Shown: in pieces, positions 18,626-31,496 of the stretch
Position numbering within the stretch: position 1 is the stretch's first letter
Layout: every line of letters begins with the position of its first letter
Assembly: GCF_900104945.1 (NCBI RefSeq)
Contig: NZ_LT629736.1
Span: 2,941,001 to 3,005,000 of the forward strand
Source of the DNA: Halopseudomonas xinjiangensis
GTDB taxonomy: Bacteria > Pseudomonadota > Gammaproteobacteria > Pseudomonadales > Pseudomonadaceae
DNA length: 64,000 nucleotides
Reading direction: 5' to 3'
Notes under the pieces: model-generated
Told to the model about the DNA's origin: nothing
Seen by the model: only the letters and a program-made list of their open reading frames with translations
Database searches by the model: none
Program-made: the position numbers and the translations under genes

Positions 18626-19647
18626 TGCCGTTCCGGCCGGCCGCCTGGCTGCCCGGTGGGCATCTGCAAACCCTGTTCAGCCCGTTTTTCCGTGGCGCGC
18701 CGAAGCTGCACCGTGAGCGCCAGCGGTTTTCCCTGGCGGACGGTGACTTTATCGACCTCGACTGGTACGGCCCCGATCAGCCGCACGCCCCCTGTGTCAT
18801 TCTGCTGCATGGGCTGACCGGCAGCTCCGACTCGCTATACGTACTGGGGCAGCAGCAGGCGCTCGCCCGAATCGGTTGGCGCAGCGTGGCAGTCAACTGG
18901 CGAGGTTGTTCGGGCGAGCCCAACCACTTGCCCCGGGGTTACCACTCCGGCGCCAGCGATGATCTCGCCGAGGTGGTGAAGCAGGTTCGCGGCATGGCAG
19001 GCCCGCAGCGCTCGCTCGCCGCAGTAGGCTATTCGCTGGGTGCGAATGTTCTGCTCAAGTATCTGGGTGAACGCGGCAGCGCCAGCGACCTTTGCGCTGC
19101 GGCGGCGGTCTCGGTGCCCTTTCGGCTGGACCAGTGTGCCGATCGCCTGGGGCAAGGATTTTCACGCGTCTACCAGGCGCGATTCATGCGCGAGATGGTC
19201 GCCTACGTAGCCAACAAGCAGCTCGCTTTTGCCCGCAGCGCGCGCGAACAGGAGCATGCGCGCCTGGTGGCCCTCGGCTCACTGGAAGGCATGTCGACGT
19301 TCTGGGAGTTCGATGAGCGGGTCACTGCTCCGCTGCACGGTTACGCCAGTGCCGCGGATTACTACAAGCGCTGCAGTAGCCGGTACTTTCTGGGCGACAT
19401 CGTCACGCCGACGCTGATCGTCCAGAGCAGCGACGATCCCTTCGTCTATCCGCACAGCCTACCGGAGCCGGCTGAGCTGTCCAAGGCGGTCACCTTCGAG
19501 TTGCATGCCAGGGGCGGTCACGTCGGATTTGTCGAGGGCTCGCCCTGGCGGCCGCGCTTTTATCTCGAGCGACGCTTGCCGCAATGGTTGGCCGAGCAGA
19601 TCGGCGCGTCGACCGCGCTCAACGCAGCGGTGAATGATAGGCCTTAA
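18625..19647 (+). CDS. YheT-type alpha/beta hydrolase
   Basis: 340 residues, start ATG 18625 overlapping the rsmD stop by one base (TGATG). It begins FRPAAWLPGGHLQTLFSPFFR, the normal opening of YheT/UPF0017 hydrolases. Oxyanion region LLHGLTGSSDS, nucleophile GYSLGANVLLKYLGE, Asp in VQSSDDPFVYP and His in ARGGHVGFVEG complete the triad. Natural substrate unknown. The 3' end overlaps convergent laoR by 29 bases. P. aeruginosa has the same gene beside the lao cluster. Confidence 0.88.
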   Translation: MPFRPAAWLPGGHLQTLFSPFFRGAPKLHRERQRFSLADGDFIDLDWYGPDQPHAPCVILLHGLTGSSDSLYVLGQQQALARIGWRSVAVNWRGCSGEPNHLPRGYHSGASDDLAEVVKQVRGMAGPQRSLAAVGYSLGANVLLKYLGERGSASDLCAAAAVSVPFRLDQCADRLGQGFSRVYQARFMREMVAYVANKQLAFARSAREQEHARLVALGSLEGMSTFWEFDERVTAPLHGYASAADYYKRCSSRYFLGDIVTPTLIVQSSDDPFVYPHSLPEPAELSKAVTFELHARGGHVGFVEGSPWRPRFYLERRLPQWLAEQIGASTALNAAVNDRP

Positions 19648-20260
19648 GCAACTCGGCAACGGCCGGACGGGCCTCGTCGGATAGCAACGGCCATTCCTGC
19701 GCCAGCACCTGATACACGCCACGACGCAACTGTTCCGGCGTAAGCGCCTGCCCGGACTCGAGCACCGAGGTACAGAGGTAGCTCACCCAGCCGGTCATCA
19801 GCAGCCAGCTATTGACCGCCAGCACGTCCGGATCGGTCAACTCATGGTGAAGTATCCCGGCGTCGACCAGCCCCTGATAGATCGCCCGCGCGCCATCCAC
19901 GCAGCGTCTGGAGAAGGCACGGTAACGCTCCGCCAGTTGGTCGTCGCAGTCGAGCAGATGCTCCAGATCACGCAGCAGGAAGCGGTAATCCCACAAACCG
20001 TGGAAAGCTGATTCGAGATAGGCGCTTTTATCGGTCAATGTCAGCGCTCGCCCTTCAGGCACCCTCAGATAATCATCGACCTGTGCTTCATAGCGCGCAA
20101 ACAGTTCGGCGATGATCTGCTGCTTGTTGCGGAAGTGGTAATAGAGATTGCCTGGCGACATGTCCAGGTGGGCGGCGATGTGATTGGTGGTCACGGCCCG
20201 CTCGCCCTGTTCATTGAATAACTGAAGGCTGGCTTGGAGAATGCGCTCGCGGGTTTTCAT
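19619..20260 (-). CDS. laoR: TetR-family repressor LaoR
   Basis: 213 residues. TetR N-terminal HTH at residues about 3-50 (TRERILQASLQLFNEQGERAVTTNHIAAHL...GNLYYHF), then an all-helical ligand domain. Named from position and order: a TetR gene divergent from an aldehyde dehydrogenase, a small Tat protein and a GMC oxidoreductase, as in the LaoABCR system for long-chain alcohols described in P. aeruginosa. It likely represses laoCBA and itself through the palindrome at 20291-20308 and is relieved by a long-chain intermediate. Ligand is inference. Confidence 0.82.
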   Translation of the reverse strand: MKTRERILQASLQLFNEQGERAVTTNHIAAHLDMSPGNLYYHFRNKQQIIAELFARYEAQVDDYLRVPEGRALTLTDKSAYLESAFHGLWDYRFLLRDLEHLLDCDDQLAERYRAFSRRCVDGARAIYQGLVDAGILHHELTDPDVLAVNSWLLMTGWVSYLCTSVLESGQALTPEQLRRGVYQVLAQEWPLLSDEARPAVAELLKAYHSPLR

Positions 20261-20290
20261 ATCGCCTTGGCTTGGAGTCCGTTTGACACT

Positions 20291-20308
20291 TTAGAGCATT
20301 TGCTCTAA
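20291..20308. promoter_or_regulatory. Perfect palindromic operator between laoR and laoC
   Basis: TTAGAGCA-TT-TGCTCTAA: 8-base arms with no mismatch, centred in the 95-base divergent space, 31 bases before laoR's start and 48 before laoC's. Size and symmetry suit a TetR dimer site; binding by LaoR is inference. Confidence 0.72.
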
Positions 20309-20355
20309 CAATACCGGCAACAACAAGAGTCGCCACCGACCTGACCGAGGCCCCC

Positions 20356-21798
20356 ATGGTAGCCGATATCGCTTATCTGCAGGATCAGCAAGCATCTCTT
20401 TCCAACATGCGGGAGGTTTTCGGTCGCCAGCGCGCCGCCTTTCGTGGCGCGCCCATGCCTGATGCGGACCAACGCATCCGCCAGCTCAAGGCCCTGAAAG
20501 CTGCCTTGCTTGCTCATCAATCCCAGCTTATCGAGGCGATCGACACAGACTTCGGTCGTCGCTCGGCCGATGAAACACGACTCGCCGAAATCCTGCCCGC
20601 CATCGAAGGCATCAATTATGCGCTGAAGAACCTGCGTAGCTGGATGAAGCCCTCCCGGCGCCGTGTCGGCATGGCTTTTCAGCCAGGCAAGGCGCGGGTG
20701 ATCTACCAGCCGCTCGGCGTGGTCGGCATTATCGTTCCCTGGAACTATCCGCTGTATCTGGCCATGGGCCCGCTCACCACCGCCCTGGCTGCTGGCAACC
20801 GCGCGATGATCAAGATGAGCGAGTCGACGCCGGCCACGGCTGAAGTGTTCGCCAGCATGCTTGCTACCGTCTTCGAGGATGAGCAGGTCGCAGTGATCAC
20901 CGGCGAGGCGGAAGTTGGCCAGGCGTTTTCACAGCTGCCGTTCGATCATCTGCTGTTCACCGGAGGAACCGGTATCGGCCGACACGTCATGCGCGCGGCG
21001 GCCGACAACCTGACACCGGTCACGCTGGAGCTGGGCGGCAAGTCCCCGGCCATCGTCTCGGCTGATGTGCCCATCAAGGACGCCGCCGAGCGCATCGCCT
21101 TCGGCAAGGGCCTTAACGCCGGGCAGACCTGCGTGGCGCCGGATTACGTCCTGTGCCCGGCGGCACGCGTCGATGCGCTCGTCGAGGCTTTGCGCCGCCA
21201 GTTCAGTAGCTTCTACCCGACCCTTGCGGACAATCGCGACTACACGCAAATCATCAATCCGCGCCAGTACAAGCGGTTGCTCGACTACCTCGGCGACGCC
21301 ATCAACCGCGGCGCACGGGTCATCGAGATCAACCCGGCCGGCGAAGATCTGACCCAGACGCGCGTTTTGCCGCCGACCCTGCTGCTCAACGTCAACGATG
21401 ACATGAAAGTGATGCAGGAAGAGATCTTCGGTCCGCTGCTGCCAATCGTGCCCTACAACAGCCTCAGCGAGGCGCTGGATTACATCGCCGATCGTCCGCG
21501 ACCGCTGGCGCTGTATTATTTTGGCTATGACAAGGCCGAGCAGCAGCGCTTGATGGAACAAACCCACGCTGGCGGCATGTGCATCAATGACACGGTGTTC
21601 CATGTGGCGCAGGACGACATGCCCTTTGGTGGCGTCGGCCCGTCCGGCATGGGGCATTACCACGGCCACGAAGGTTTTCTCACCTTCAGCAAGGCCAAGG
21701 GCGTATACATCAAGCAGCGGTACAACGGCGCCCGCCCGATCTACCCGCCCTATGGCGGCGCACTGCTGAAGATGATCTACAAGCTGTTCATAAAATAA
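20356..21798 (+). CDS. laoC: Coniferyl-aldehyde-dehydrogenase-type aldehyde dehydrogenase LaoC
   Basis: 480-residue NAD(P)-dependent aldehyde dehydrogenase. Catalytic Cys in GQTCVAPDYV, general base Glu in TLELGGKSPA, oxyanion Asn in VPWNYPL, cofactor loop FTGGTGIGRHV. The C-terminus YPPYGGALLKMIYKLFIK is hydrophobic and basic and may associate with the membrane. In the Lao pathway it oxidises long-chain aldehydes made by LaoA to fatty acids. First gene of a laoC-laoB-laoA operon; spacing to laoB is 18 bases. Confidence 0.86.
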   Translation: MVADIAYLQDQQASLSNMREVFGRQRAAFRGAPMPDADQRIRQLKALKAALLAHQSQLIEAIDTDFGRRSADETRLAEILPAIEGINYALKNLRSWMKPSRRRVGMAFQPGKARVIYQPLGVVGIIVPWNYPLYLAMGPLTTALAAGNRAMIKMSESTPATAEVFASMLATVFEDEQVAVITGEAEVGQAFSQLPFDHLLFTGGTGIGRHVMRAAADNLTPVTLELGGKSPAIVSADVPIKDAAERIAFGKGLNAGQTCVAPDYVLCPAARVDALVEALRRQFSSFYPTLADNRDYTQIINPRQYKRLLDYLGDAINRGARVIEINPAGEDLTQTRVLPPTLLLNVNDDMKVMQEEIFGPLLPIVPYNSLSEALDYIADRPRPLALYYFGYDKAEQQRLMEQTHAGGMCINDTVFHVAQDDMPFGGVGPSGMGHYHGHEGFLTFSKAKGVYIKQRYNGARPIYPPYGGALLKMIYKLFIK

Positions 21799-21816
21799 GC
21801 ATAAAAAGGCATCAGC

Positions 21817-22353
21817 ATGGCCACTCGTTCCTTCGATCTGTCCCGGCGCGAGCTCCTGAAGCTCGGCGCTGGCGCCAGCCTGGCGCTGACCACCGTCGGC
21901 ATGACCGCTACGCTGACCGGCTGTTCATCGAGCCAGGCGGCGAGTGACTACGCCGTACTGCGCGAGTCCGACCTGCCGGTGCTAAGGGCGCTGTTTCCCG
22001 CAGTCGTCGGCGAGCACCCGGCCCTGCGCGAAGATAGCGCGGCTCTGGAACGGGCCATCCGTCAGCTCGATACCACACTCGACAGCACCTCGCCGGCCGT
22101 GCAAAGCGACGTCCTCGACCTGCTGGGCATGCTCAGCCTGCCGCTCACGCGCGGCCCGCTGACCGGCATCTGGGGTAGCTGGGAGAAGGCGTCGCCCGAA
22201 GCGCTGCAGAGCTTTCTCGATCGTTGGAAAAACAGCCGCCTGGACATGCTGCGCCAAGGGTACAAGGCGCTCGGCCAGCTGCTGTTGATGAGCTGGTACG
22301 CATTACCGCAATCCTGGGCGGACGCGGGCTATCCCGGCCCGCCAACCGTCTGA
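21817..22353 (+). CDS. laoB: Tat-exported small partner protein LaoB
   Basis: 178 residues. N-terminal twin-arginine motif SRRELLKLG followed by a hydrophobic stretch and a lipobox-like LTGCS (Cys near residue 36), so export by Tat and possible lipidation. The rest is helical with no catalytic motif; it resembles the small subunits that travel with membrane-bound GMC dehydrogenases. Sits between laoC and laoA, starting 18 bases after laoC and ending 20 bases before laoA. Likely carries cofactor-loaded LaoA across the membrane, but that is inference. Confidence 0.8.
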   Translation: MATRSFDLSRRELLKLGAGASLALTTVGMTATLTGCSSSQAASDYAVLRESDLPVLRALFPAVVGEHPALREDSAALERAIRQLDTTLDSTSPAVQSDVLDLLGMLSLPLTRGPLTGIWGSWEKASPEALQSFLDRWKNSRLDMLRQGYKALGQLLLMSWYALPQSWADAGYPGPPTV

Positions 22354-22373
22354 TCGCTTCGAGAGAATCCCAT

Positions 22374-26504
<4,131 letters not shown>

Positions 26505-26656
26505 GCGAAGGTGGCCAGCTCCGGCTTCCAGATGAACACACCAACGAGGGTGAGCAGGGCCGCGCTGAGCCAGCCCGGCCTTGAGAATGCACGCATAGCT
26601 AGCGACGAAACGGCGTAGCGACGGCCCGCCGCATCCGCTTCGCCGATCAGGCTATA

Positions 26657-26998
26657 TCAGAGGCTTTCCTGCTGTTGCTTACGACCGTAACCGGTCTTGG
26701 TGCAACCGAGGCAGCGCAGGAAGGTTTCGCGACCGGGGCGCACCACTAGCTCCTGTCCGGCTTCGGCAGTGTTGCCAGCCAGCGCAGTGAACGGCAGGCT
26801 GACGATGAACGCGGCAGCGCCGACAGCTGTTACGGCAGCGCCGATCGGACGCGCGATGATCAGGTCTCCAACCATGGCGAAGATGCCAGGATTTTCGACG
26901 TGTTCTTCGTAACCAAAGGCAGCGGAGTCAGCGGCGTGAATACTGCCGGCGAGCAGCAGGCCGGCCAGAACGGCGGTAGTGTGACGTAACAGGCGCAT
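26657..26998 (-). CDS. Small secreted/membrane hypothetical protein
   Basis: 113 residues from ATG 26998: signal peptide ([17 protein letters not shown]), a hydrophobic region about residues 45-75 ([24 protein letters not shown]), then the end [19 protein letters not shown] with two Cys. Homologues are sometimes labelled multidrug transporter without evidence. Probably an inner-membrane or periplasmic protein of unknown role. An in-frame start at 27073 gives a poor N-terminus and is rejected. Lies beside mutM as in P. aeruginosa. Confidence 0.7.
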   Translation of the reverse strand: MRLLRHTTAVLAGLLLAGSIHAADSAAFGYEEHVENPGIFAMVGDLIIARPIGAAVTAVGAAAFIVSLPFTALAGNTAEAGQELVVRPGRETFLRCLGCTKTGYGRKQQQESL

Positions 26999-27142
26999 AA
27001 TAGGATCCCTGGTGGTGGCCCGGTAGGCAATTATTCTCACGTACGGCGCCCGTCCCGGGTGCCGTTTGGCCATTGTAGGCCCAATCGTGACATTACGGAA
27101 TCTGACCGCAGAAAATTGCCAACCCGTCCCGTTTACCGGGGT

Positions 27143-27955
27143 TCAGCGCTGGCAGCGGCGACAGAAAACCGAACTGCGCTGGCCCAGGCGAACCTCGCTC
27201 AGCGTGGCTCCACACACCTTGCAGAGCTGCCCGCCACGACCGTAGGCAAACAGCTCCTGCTGGAAGTATCCGGGCTGACCGTCACCGCCGATGAAGTCGC
27301 GAAGCGTGGTACCGCCGCGCTCGATGGCGTAGGCCAGTACGCGACGAATCTCCTCGGCGAGTCGGTCGTAGCGAGCGCGGCTGATTCGTCCGGCCTCGCG
27401 CCGCGGGTCGATGCCCGCAGCGAACAGTGCCTCGGTCGCGTAGATGTTGCCCACGCCCACCACCACCATGTTATCCATGATGAAGGGCTTGACCGCCATG
27501 CTGCGCCCGCGTGACAGGCGAAACAGCCGCTCGCCCACGAAGTCGTCCGACAGCGGCTCGGGACCGAGGCTGGCGAGCAGCGGGTGGTTGAGCGGATCGG
27601 TGCTCCAGAGCATGGCACCGAACCGACGCGGATCGGTATAGCGCAGGGTCATACCCGAATCAAGTTCGATATCGACATGCTCGTGCTTGAGCACCGGCGT
27701 ACCCGCCGGCACCAGCCGCAAATTGCCTGACATGCCCAGATGGCTGATCAGCGTACCGCCGCCGATATCCATCAACAGATACTTGGCGCGACGCTTCACC
27801 GACGCGAACGTCTGATCCTCGATCTGGATCGCCAGATCCTCCGGAATCGGCCAGCGCAGACGCCGATCGCGCACGATCAGGCGCGTCACACGACGGCCCT
27901 CCACGTGGGGAGCGATGCCGCGGCGGGTAGTCTCGACCTCGGGCAATTCAGGCAT
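27143..27955 (-). CDS. mutM: Formamidopyrimidine-DNA glycosylase MutM (Fpg)
   Basis: 270 residues. Begins [12 protein letters not shown] after Met, with the catalytic Pro2 and Glu3; mid-region YTDPRRFG and C-terminal zinc finger [11 protein letters not shown]...CRRCQR complete the family. Removes 8-oxoguanine and ring-opened purines and cuts the AP site. Start ATG 27955; the Cys-rich upstream extension to 28024 belongs to the shadow of the permease 3' end. The permease gene ends 13 bases upstream. Confidence 0.97.
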   Translation of the reverse strand: MPELPEVETTRRGIAPHVEGRRVTRLIVRDRRLRWPIPEDLAIQIEDQTFASVKRRAKYLLMDIGGGTLISHLGMSGNLRLVPAGTPVLKHEHVDIELDSGMTLRYTDPRRFGAMLWSTDPLNHPLLASLGPEPLSDDFVGERLFRLSRGRSMAVKPFIMDNMVVVGVGNIYATEALFAAGIDPRREAGRISRARYDRLAEEIRRVLAYAIERGGTTLRDFIGGDGQPGYFQQELFAYGRGGQLCKVCGATLSEVRLGQRSSVFCRRCQR

Positions 27956-27968
27956 GGAACGCTGGACC

Positions 27969-29312
27969 TCAGCTATGCAACCAGTAGGTGGCGAACAATA
28001 ACAGCAGCAACAACGGCATGACACTCACGACGAAGCGCCCGTTCCAGCCAAAGGCTACGCGCCAGGGCTTCTCACCACTGTAACGCGCCAGGATCAGAGT
28101 CGATGGGCCGAACGGCGAGAAGATCATCGCCAGCGAAAAACCGCACATCAGCCCCACCGCCGGCGTCATGATCGGCACACCAAGATAGCCCAGCTGAGCC
28201 AACAGGCCCGCTATCAACGACAGCGAGACGATTGGTGCGACGCCAATCACCGCCAGCGTGATAGTGCTGAACAGACTGGCGATGGCCAGCAACAGGTTGT
28301 ATTTGGGCTCCTGTGCCAACCAGGTCGCGATCTCTTCGAGCGGGGCGACAGCGCCGAGCACCGCGCCCAGTACCGCGGCGCAACCGAAGATGAACATCTC
28401 GTTGTGCATACTGCTCATGTTCTCGGTGACCTCGCTCAGCGCGGCGCGCGGCGAACGATCGCGCCAGAGCAGGAACGACACTACCCCGAAAGGGACCAGC
28501 ACCATGGCCGATTGCGACGCCGACAAGCCGGAAACCCACGCCAGCAGACCGATCGCCCCCAACCCCAACAGGCTCCCAATCAACAGACTGATCATGCCTT
28601 CTGCTTTGCTGCTGTCGCCGATGCTGTCCCGCAGGGCGAGCAGGCCGCCGGTCTCACGGCGCCATCCCACCAGGATCATCATGACCGCCGCGACGACCCC
28701 GTAGGGCACCATGCTGGCCCAGGACAGCTCGGGCATTTCACGCGAGATGATCGCAATGGTGACGCTGGTCGGTGCCAGCAGAGGCACCAGCGCGAAGCCG
28801 CGCAGGGTCGTCACCATCACACTGCGCAGGCCGGCGCGGCGCTGATCATCAGTGAGCGGGTAGCGCTTGAGATGTTCGGTGAGCGTGCCGCAGAGCAGGT
28901 TCATCATGCCGAAGTTGAGAATCGAGCCGATGCTGCCCGCGGCCAGCACATAGCGGGGGTACAACACGACCTTCGACCCGGACAGCAGCGCCTTGTGCAT
29001 CTCACGCAATTGCGGCAAACGCTTGGCGAGCAGCTGCATCAGCCCCAGGGCACCGAGGAAGCTGGTGTAATACGCAGCTGACGAGGCCAGCCGGGGCCAC
29101 AGGGCCGCATCGGTGCGGTGGCTGAACAGCGAGGCAATGACGATCGCCAGCGTGACGATCCCCAGCCAGCGTGGGTAGGGATTGAGCCGGTTGAAATGCA
29201 ACGCGAAATAGGCAAGAAAGACCAGCGCCGCCAACCAGCTCAACGGCTTGAAGGCACTCAGCAGAGCCAGCAACTCCAGGCCGACGCCCAGCGGTAGCAG
29301 CGCCGCTTTCAT
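27969..29312 (-). CDS. Polytopic inner-membrane protein, putative transporter
   Basis: 447 residues with about 12 hydrophobic segments. It lacks a soluble domain. Segments such as [39 protein letters not shown] look like the re-entrant/Gly-Pro regions of ion-transporter superfamily permeases (ArsB/NhaD/DctM type), but I do not recognise a named family. Start ATG 29312, 10 bases after the thioesterase stop, so the two are likely cotranscribed with mutM behind. The substrate is unknown; a link to the acyl-CoA genes nearby is only positional. Confidence 0.72.
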   Translation of the reverse strand: MKAALLPLGVGLELLALLSAFKPLSWLAALVFLAYFALHFNRLNPYPRWLGIVTLAIVIASLFSHRTDAALWPRLASSAAYYTSFLGALGLMQLLAKRLPQLREMHKALLSGSKVVLYPRYVLAAGSIGSILNFGMMNLLCGTLTEHLKRYPLTDDQRRAGLRSVMVTTLRGFALVPLLAPTSVTIAIISREMPELSWASMVPYGVVAAVMMILVGWRRETGGLLALRDSIGDSSKAEGMISLLIGSLLGLGAIGLLAWVSGLSASQSAMVLVPFGVVSFLLWRDRSPRAALSEVTENMSSMHNEMFIFGCAAVLGAVLGAVAPLEEIATWLAQEPKYNLLLAIASLFSTITLAVIGVAPIVSLSLIAGLLAQLGYLGVPIMTPAVGLMCGFSLAMIFSPFGPSTLILARYSGEKPWRVAFGWNGRFVVSVMPLLLLLLFATYWLHS

Positions 29313-29322
29313 GCCGGGCAGC

Positions 29323-29751
29323 TCACGGCAGGTCCTTGCGGAACGCGCCCTTCTTGAATACGCCTTCACCGAAGCCGATCAGCTTGTCATTCTCATCGAG
29401 CAGATCACAGCTGGCCATGAATACCTTGTGGCCCGCATTGCGGCAGGTCGCGACGGCCCGTACCCGGGTGCCCACCGGGGCCGTCGCGGAGAAATTCACG
29501 TTGAGCGACAGCGTGATGGCGACGCGGCGCTCCTCGGCGCTCGGCGCCCAGGTGCCGCACAGGCCCATGGCGATGTCCAACAGGCTGGCAGTGACGCCGC
29601 CATGCAGGTTGCTGGCATTGTTCATATGCTTCTGAGTCAGCGTCAGAGCGATAACCGCCCGGTCCTTGCCGTATTCCACCAGCTCCACGCCCAGATCCTG
29701 AAAGAAGCCGGTGACCGAGCGCTCGACAGCCTGACGTTGATCCTGATCCAC
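29323..29751 (-). CDS. PaaI-type hotdog thioesterase
   Basis: 142 residues from GTG 29751, preceded by AAGGTGG at good spacing. Core motif NNASNLHGGVTASLLDIAMG is the HGG(x)3-4LxD signature of PaaI/YdiI acyl-CoA thioesterases; LSLNVNFSATAPVGTRVRAVA is the second strand set. Substrate not readable. Divergent from the 3-hydroxyacyl-CoA dehydrogenase operon, so a role in draining acyl-CoA intermediates is plausible but inferred. Confidence 0.84.
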   Translation of the reverse strand: MDQDQRQAVERSVTGFFQDLGVELVEYGKDRAVIALTLTQKHMNNASNLHGGVTASLLDIAMGLCGTWAPSAEERRVAITLSLNVNFSATAPVGTRVRAVATCRNAGHKVFMASCDLLDENDKLIGFGEGVFKKGAFRKDLP

Positions 29752-29937
29752 TAGACACCACCTTAATCTACACTTGCGGGACACTACAGCCACCAGCCGG
29801 CCCTAGCCAGCCTCGACTGTCCTGATGTGAGACAAGTATGCCACGCCGCCGGGCTAACGGCGCGAGGCCTGCTGGCCGGGCGAACTTGCAACGGCGCAGG
29901 CCAGGATTTAATCTCGCATACCTGCAACGAAACCTCA

Positions 29938-29952
29938 TTCCGCTATGCGGAA
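29938..29952. promoter_or_regulatory. Palindrome before the hydroxyacyl-CoA dehydrogenase gene, candidate IclR site (variant)
   Basis: TTCCGC-TAT-GCGGAA, perfect over 15 bases, 27 bases before the ATG at 29979. It matches the TTTYGC-N3-GYGAAA palindromes at 36197, 37349 and 37377 except for the third base of each arm. Binding by the regulator at 36396 is inference. Confidence 0.5.
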
Positions 29953-29978
29953 CGACAAGAGTAACGAGGAGTGTACGC

Positions 29979-31493
29979 ATGTTCAACCGGATTGGCGTGA
30001 TCGGCGCCGGTGCCATGGGCCGCGGCATCGCCCAGCTGTTCGCCTCCAGCGGCCAGCAGGTATTAATGTATGACACGCGCGCCGAAGCGATCGCCGACGC
30101 ACTCGAGTTCAACCGCAACCTGTTGCAGCGTTCGGTCGCCAAGGGCAAGCTGAGTCAGGACGATTACGACGCCACCGTCGCACGCATGCAGCCGGCATCG
30201 AGCCTGGAAGATCTGAAGGACTGCGATCTGATTATTGAGGCCATCGTCGAACTGCTCGAGGTCAAACAGAACCTGTTCCGCGATCTGGAAGCCATCGTTC
30301 GCGAGGACTGCCTGCTCGCCACCAACACGTCTTCGCTCTCGGTCACCCGCATCGCTGCCGGCTGCCAGCGCCCCGAGCGCGTAGCCGGCTTCCATTTCTT
30401 CAACCCCGTCCCGCTGATGAAGATTGTCGAAGTGGTACGTGGTTCGCGCACCGATGAGCGCTACATCCAGGGCCTGGTTGAACTGGCCGAAAAGGCCGGC
30501 CACTTCCCGGCGATCACCCCGGACACCCCCGGCTTCCTGGTCAACCATGCCGGCCGTGCCTTCGGCACCGAAGCGCTGCGCATGCTCAGCGAGGGCGTCG
30601 CCACGCCGCAACAGATCGATCGTATCCTGCGTGACGGCCCCGGCTTTCGCATGGGTCCGTTCGAGCTGTTCGACCTGACCGGCCTCGACGTTTCCCACGC
30701 GGTGATGGAGTCGGTGTACGAGCAGTTCTATCATGACCCGCGCTACACCCCGTCCTTCATCGCAGCGCAGCGTGTGGCGGCCGGCCTGCTGGGGCGCAAG
30801 ACCGGGCAGGGCTTCTACCGCTATGAGGACGGCCAGAAGATCGAGGAGCCGGAGCAGGTCCCTGAGACCGTCATGGTCACTCGCCCGTTCTGGCTGCATT
30901 GCGACGACGCCGCCGTGCGCAGCGATGTGCATGCTGCCTTGTCTGCTGCCGGCGCGACCCTGGAAACCGGCAACCAGCCAAGCGAAGAAGCCATTTGCCT
31001 GGTGACCCCGCTTGGCGAAGATTGCACAACCGCCCTGCTGCACCTGGGCCTGCCCGCCGAGCGTACCGTGGCGATCGATGTTTTCGCCAACTGGGACAAG
31101 CGCCGAATCCTGATGCGCAACCCTGCGGTCGCCGCCGACATCGTTGCCCAGGCTCGCCAGGCACTCGGCGCCGATGGGGTTCCGGTAGAGGTCATCAACG
31201 ACTCGCCCGGCTTCGTCATCCAGCGCCTGATCGCCAGCGTGACCAACCTCGGTTGTGACATCGCGCAAAAAGGCATCGCCACTCCGGAAACATTGGATCG
31301 CGCTATCCAGCTTGCACTCGGTTACCCCAAGGGCCCGCTGGCCTTCGGCGAACACTTCGGCAAGCAGCGCGTGTTGACTGTGCTGTGCAATCTACAGGCG
31401 GTGTATGGCGAGCCGCGTTACCGGCCCAGCCCCTGGCTGCGCCGTCGCGCCCAACTCGATCTGCCACTGACCACCCCGGACAACCAGGAGTAA
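29979..31493 (+). CDS. 3-hydroxyacyl-CoA dehydrogenase, long form with second C-terminal domain
   Basis: 504 residues from ATG 29979 (Shine-Dalgarno GAGGAG). Rossmann NAD motif VIGAGAMGRGIAQ at residues 6-18; catalytic His in VAGFHFFNPVPLMKIVEVV; C-terminal HCDH domain about 185-290 ending GRKTGQGFYRYEDG. After a linker, a second, shorter NAD/HCDH-like region (about 325-500: NDSPGFVIQRLIASVTNLG...ALGYPKGPLAFGEHFG) repeats the helical domain, as in PaaH-type enzymes. Oxidises 3-hydroxyacyl-CoA to 3-ketoacyl-CoA. Thiolase follows after 3 bases, so one operon. Confidence 0.9.
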   Translation: MFNRIGVIGAGAMGRGIAQLFASSGQQVLMYDTRAEAIADALEFNRNLLQRSVAKGKLSQDDYDATVARMQPASSLEDLKDCDLIIEAIVELLEVKQNLFRDLEAIVREDCLLATNTSSLSVTRIAAGCQRPERVAGFHFFNPVPLMKIVEVVRGSRTDERYIQGLVELAEKAGHFPAITPDTPGFLVNHAGRAFGTEALRMLSEGVATPQQIDRILRDGPGFRMGPFELFDLTGLDVSHAVMESVYEQFYHDPRYTPSFIAAQRVAAGLLGRKTGQGFYRYEDGQKIEEPEQVPETVMVTRPFWLHCDDAAVRSDVHAALSAAGATLETGNQPSEEAICLVTPLGEDCTTALLHLGLPAERTVAIDVFANWDKRRILMRNPAVAADIVAQARQALGADGVPVEVINDSPGFVIQRLIASVTNLGCDIAQKGIATPETLDRAIQLALGYPKGPLAFGEHFGKQRVLTVLCNLQAVYGEPRYRPSPWLRRRAQLDLPLTTPDNQE

Positions 31494-31496
31494 TCC

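Noticed and set aside
30063-31355. 430-codon minus-strand open frame under the hydroxyacyl-CoA dehydrogenase
   Set aside because: Third-position GC bias of the real gene keeps the opposite strand free of stops. Sequence has no recognisable domain.
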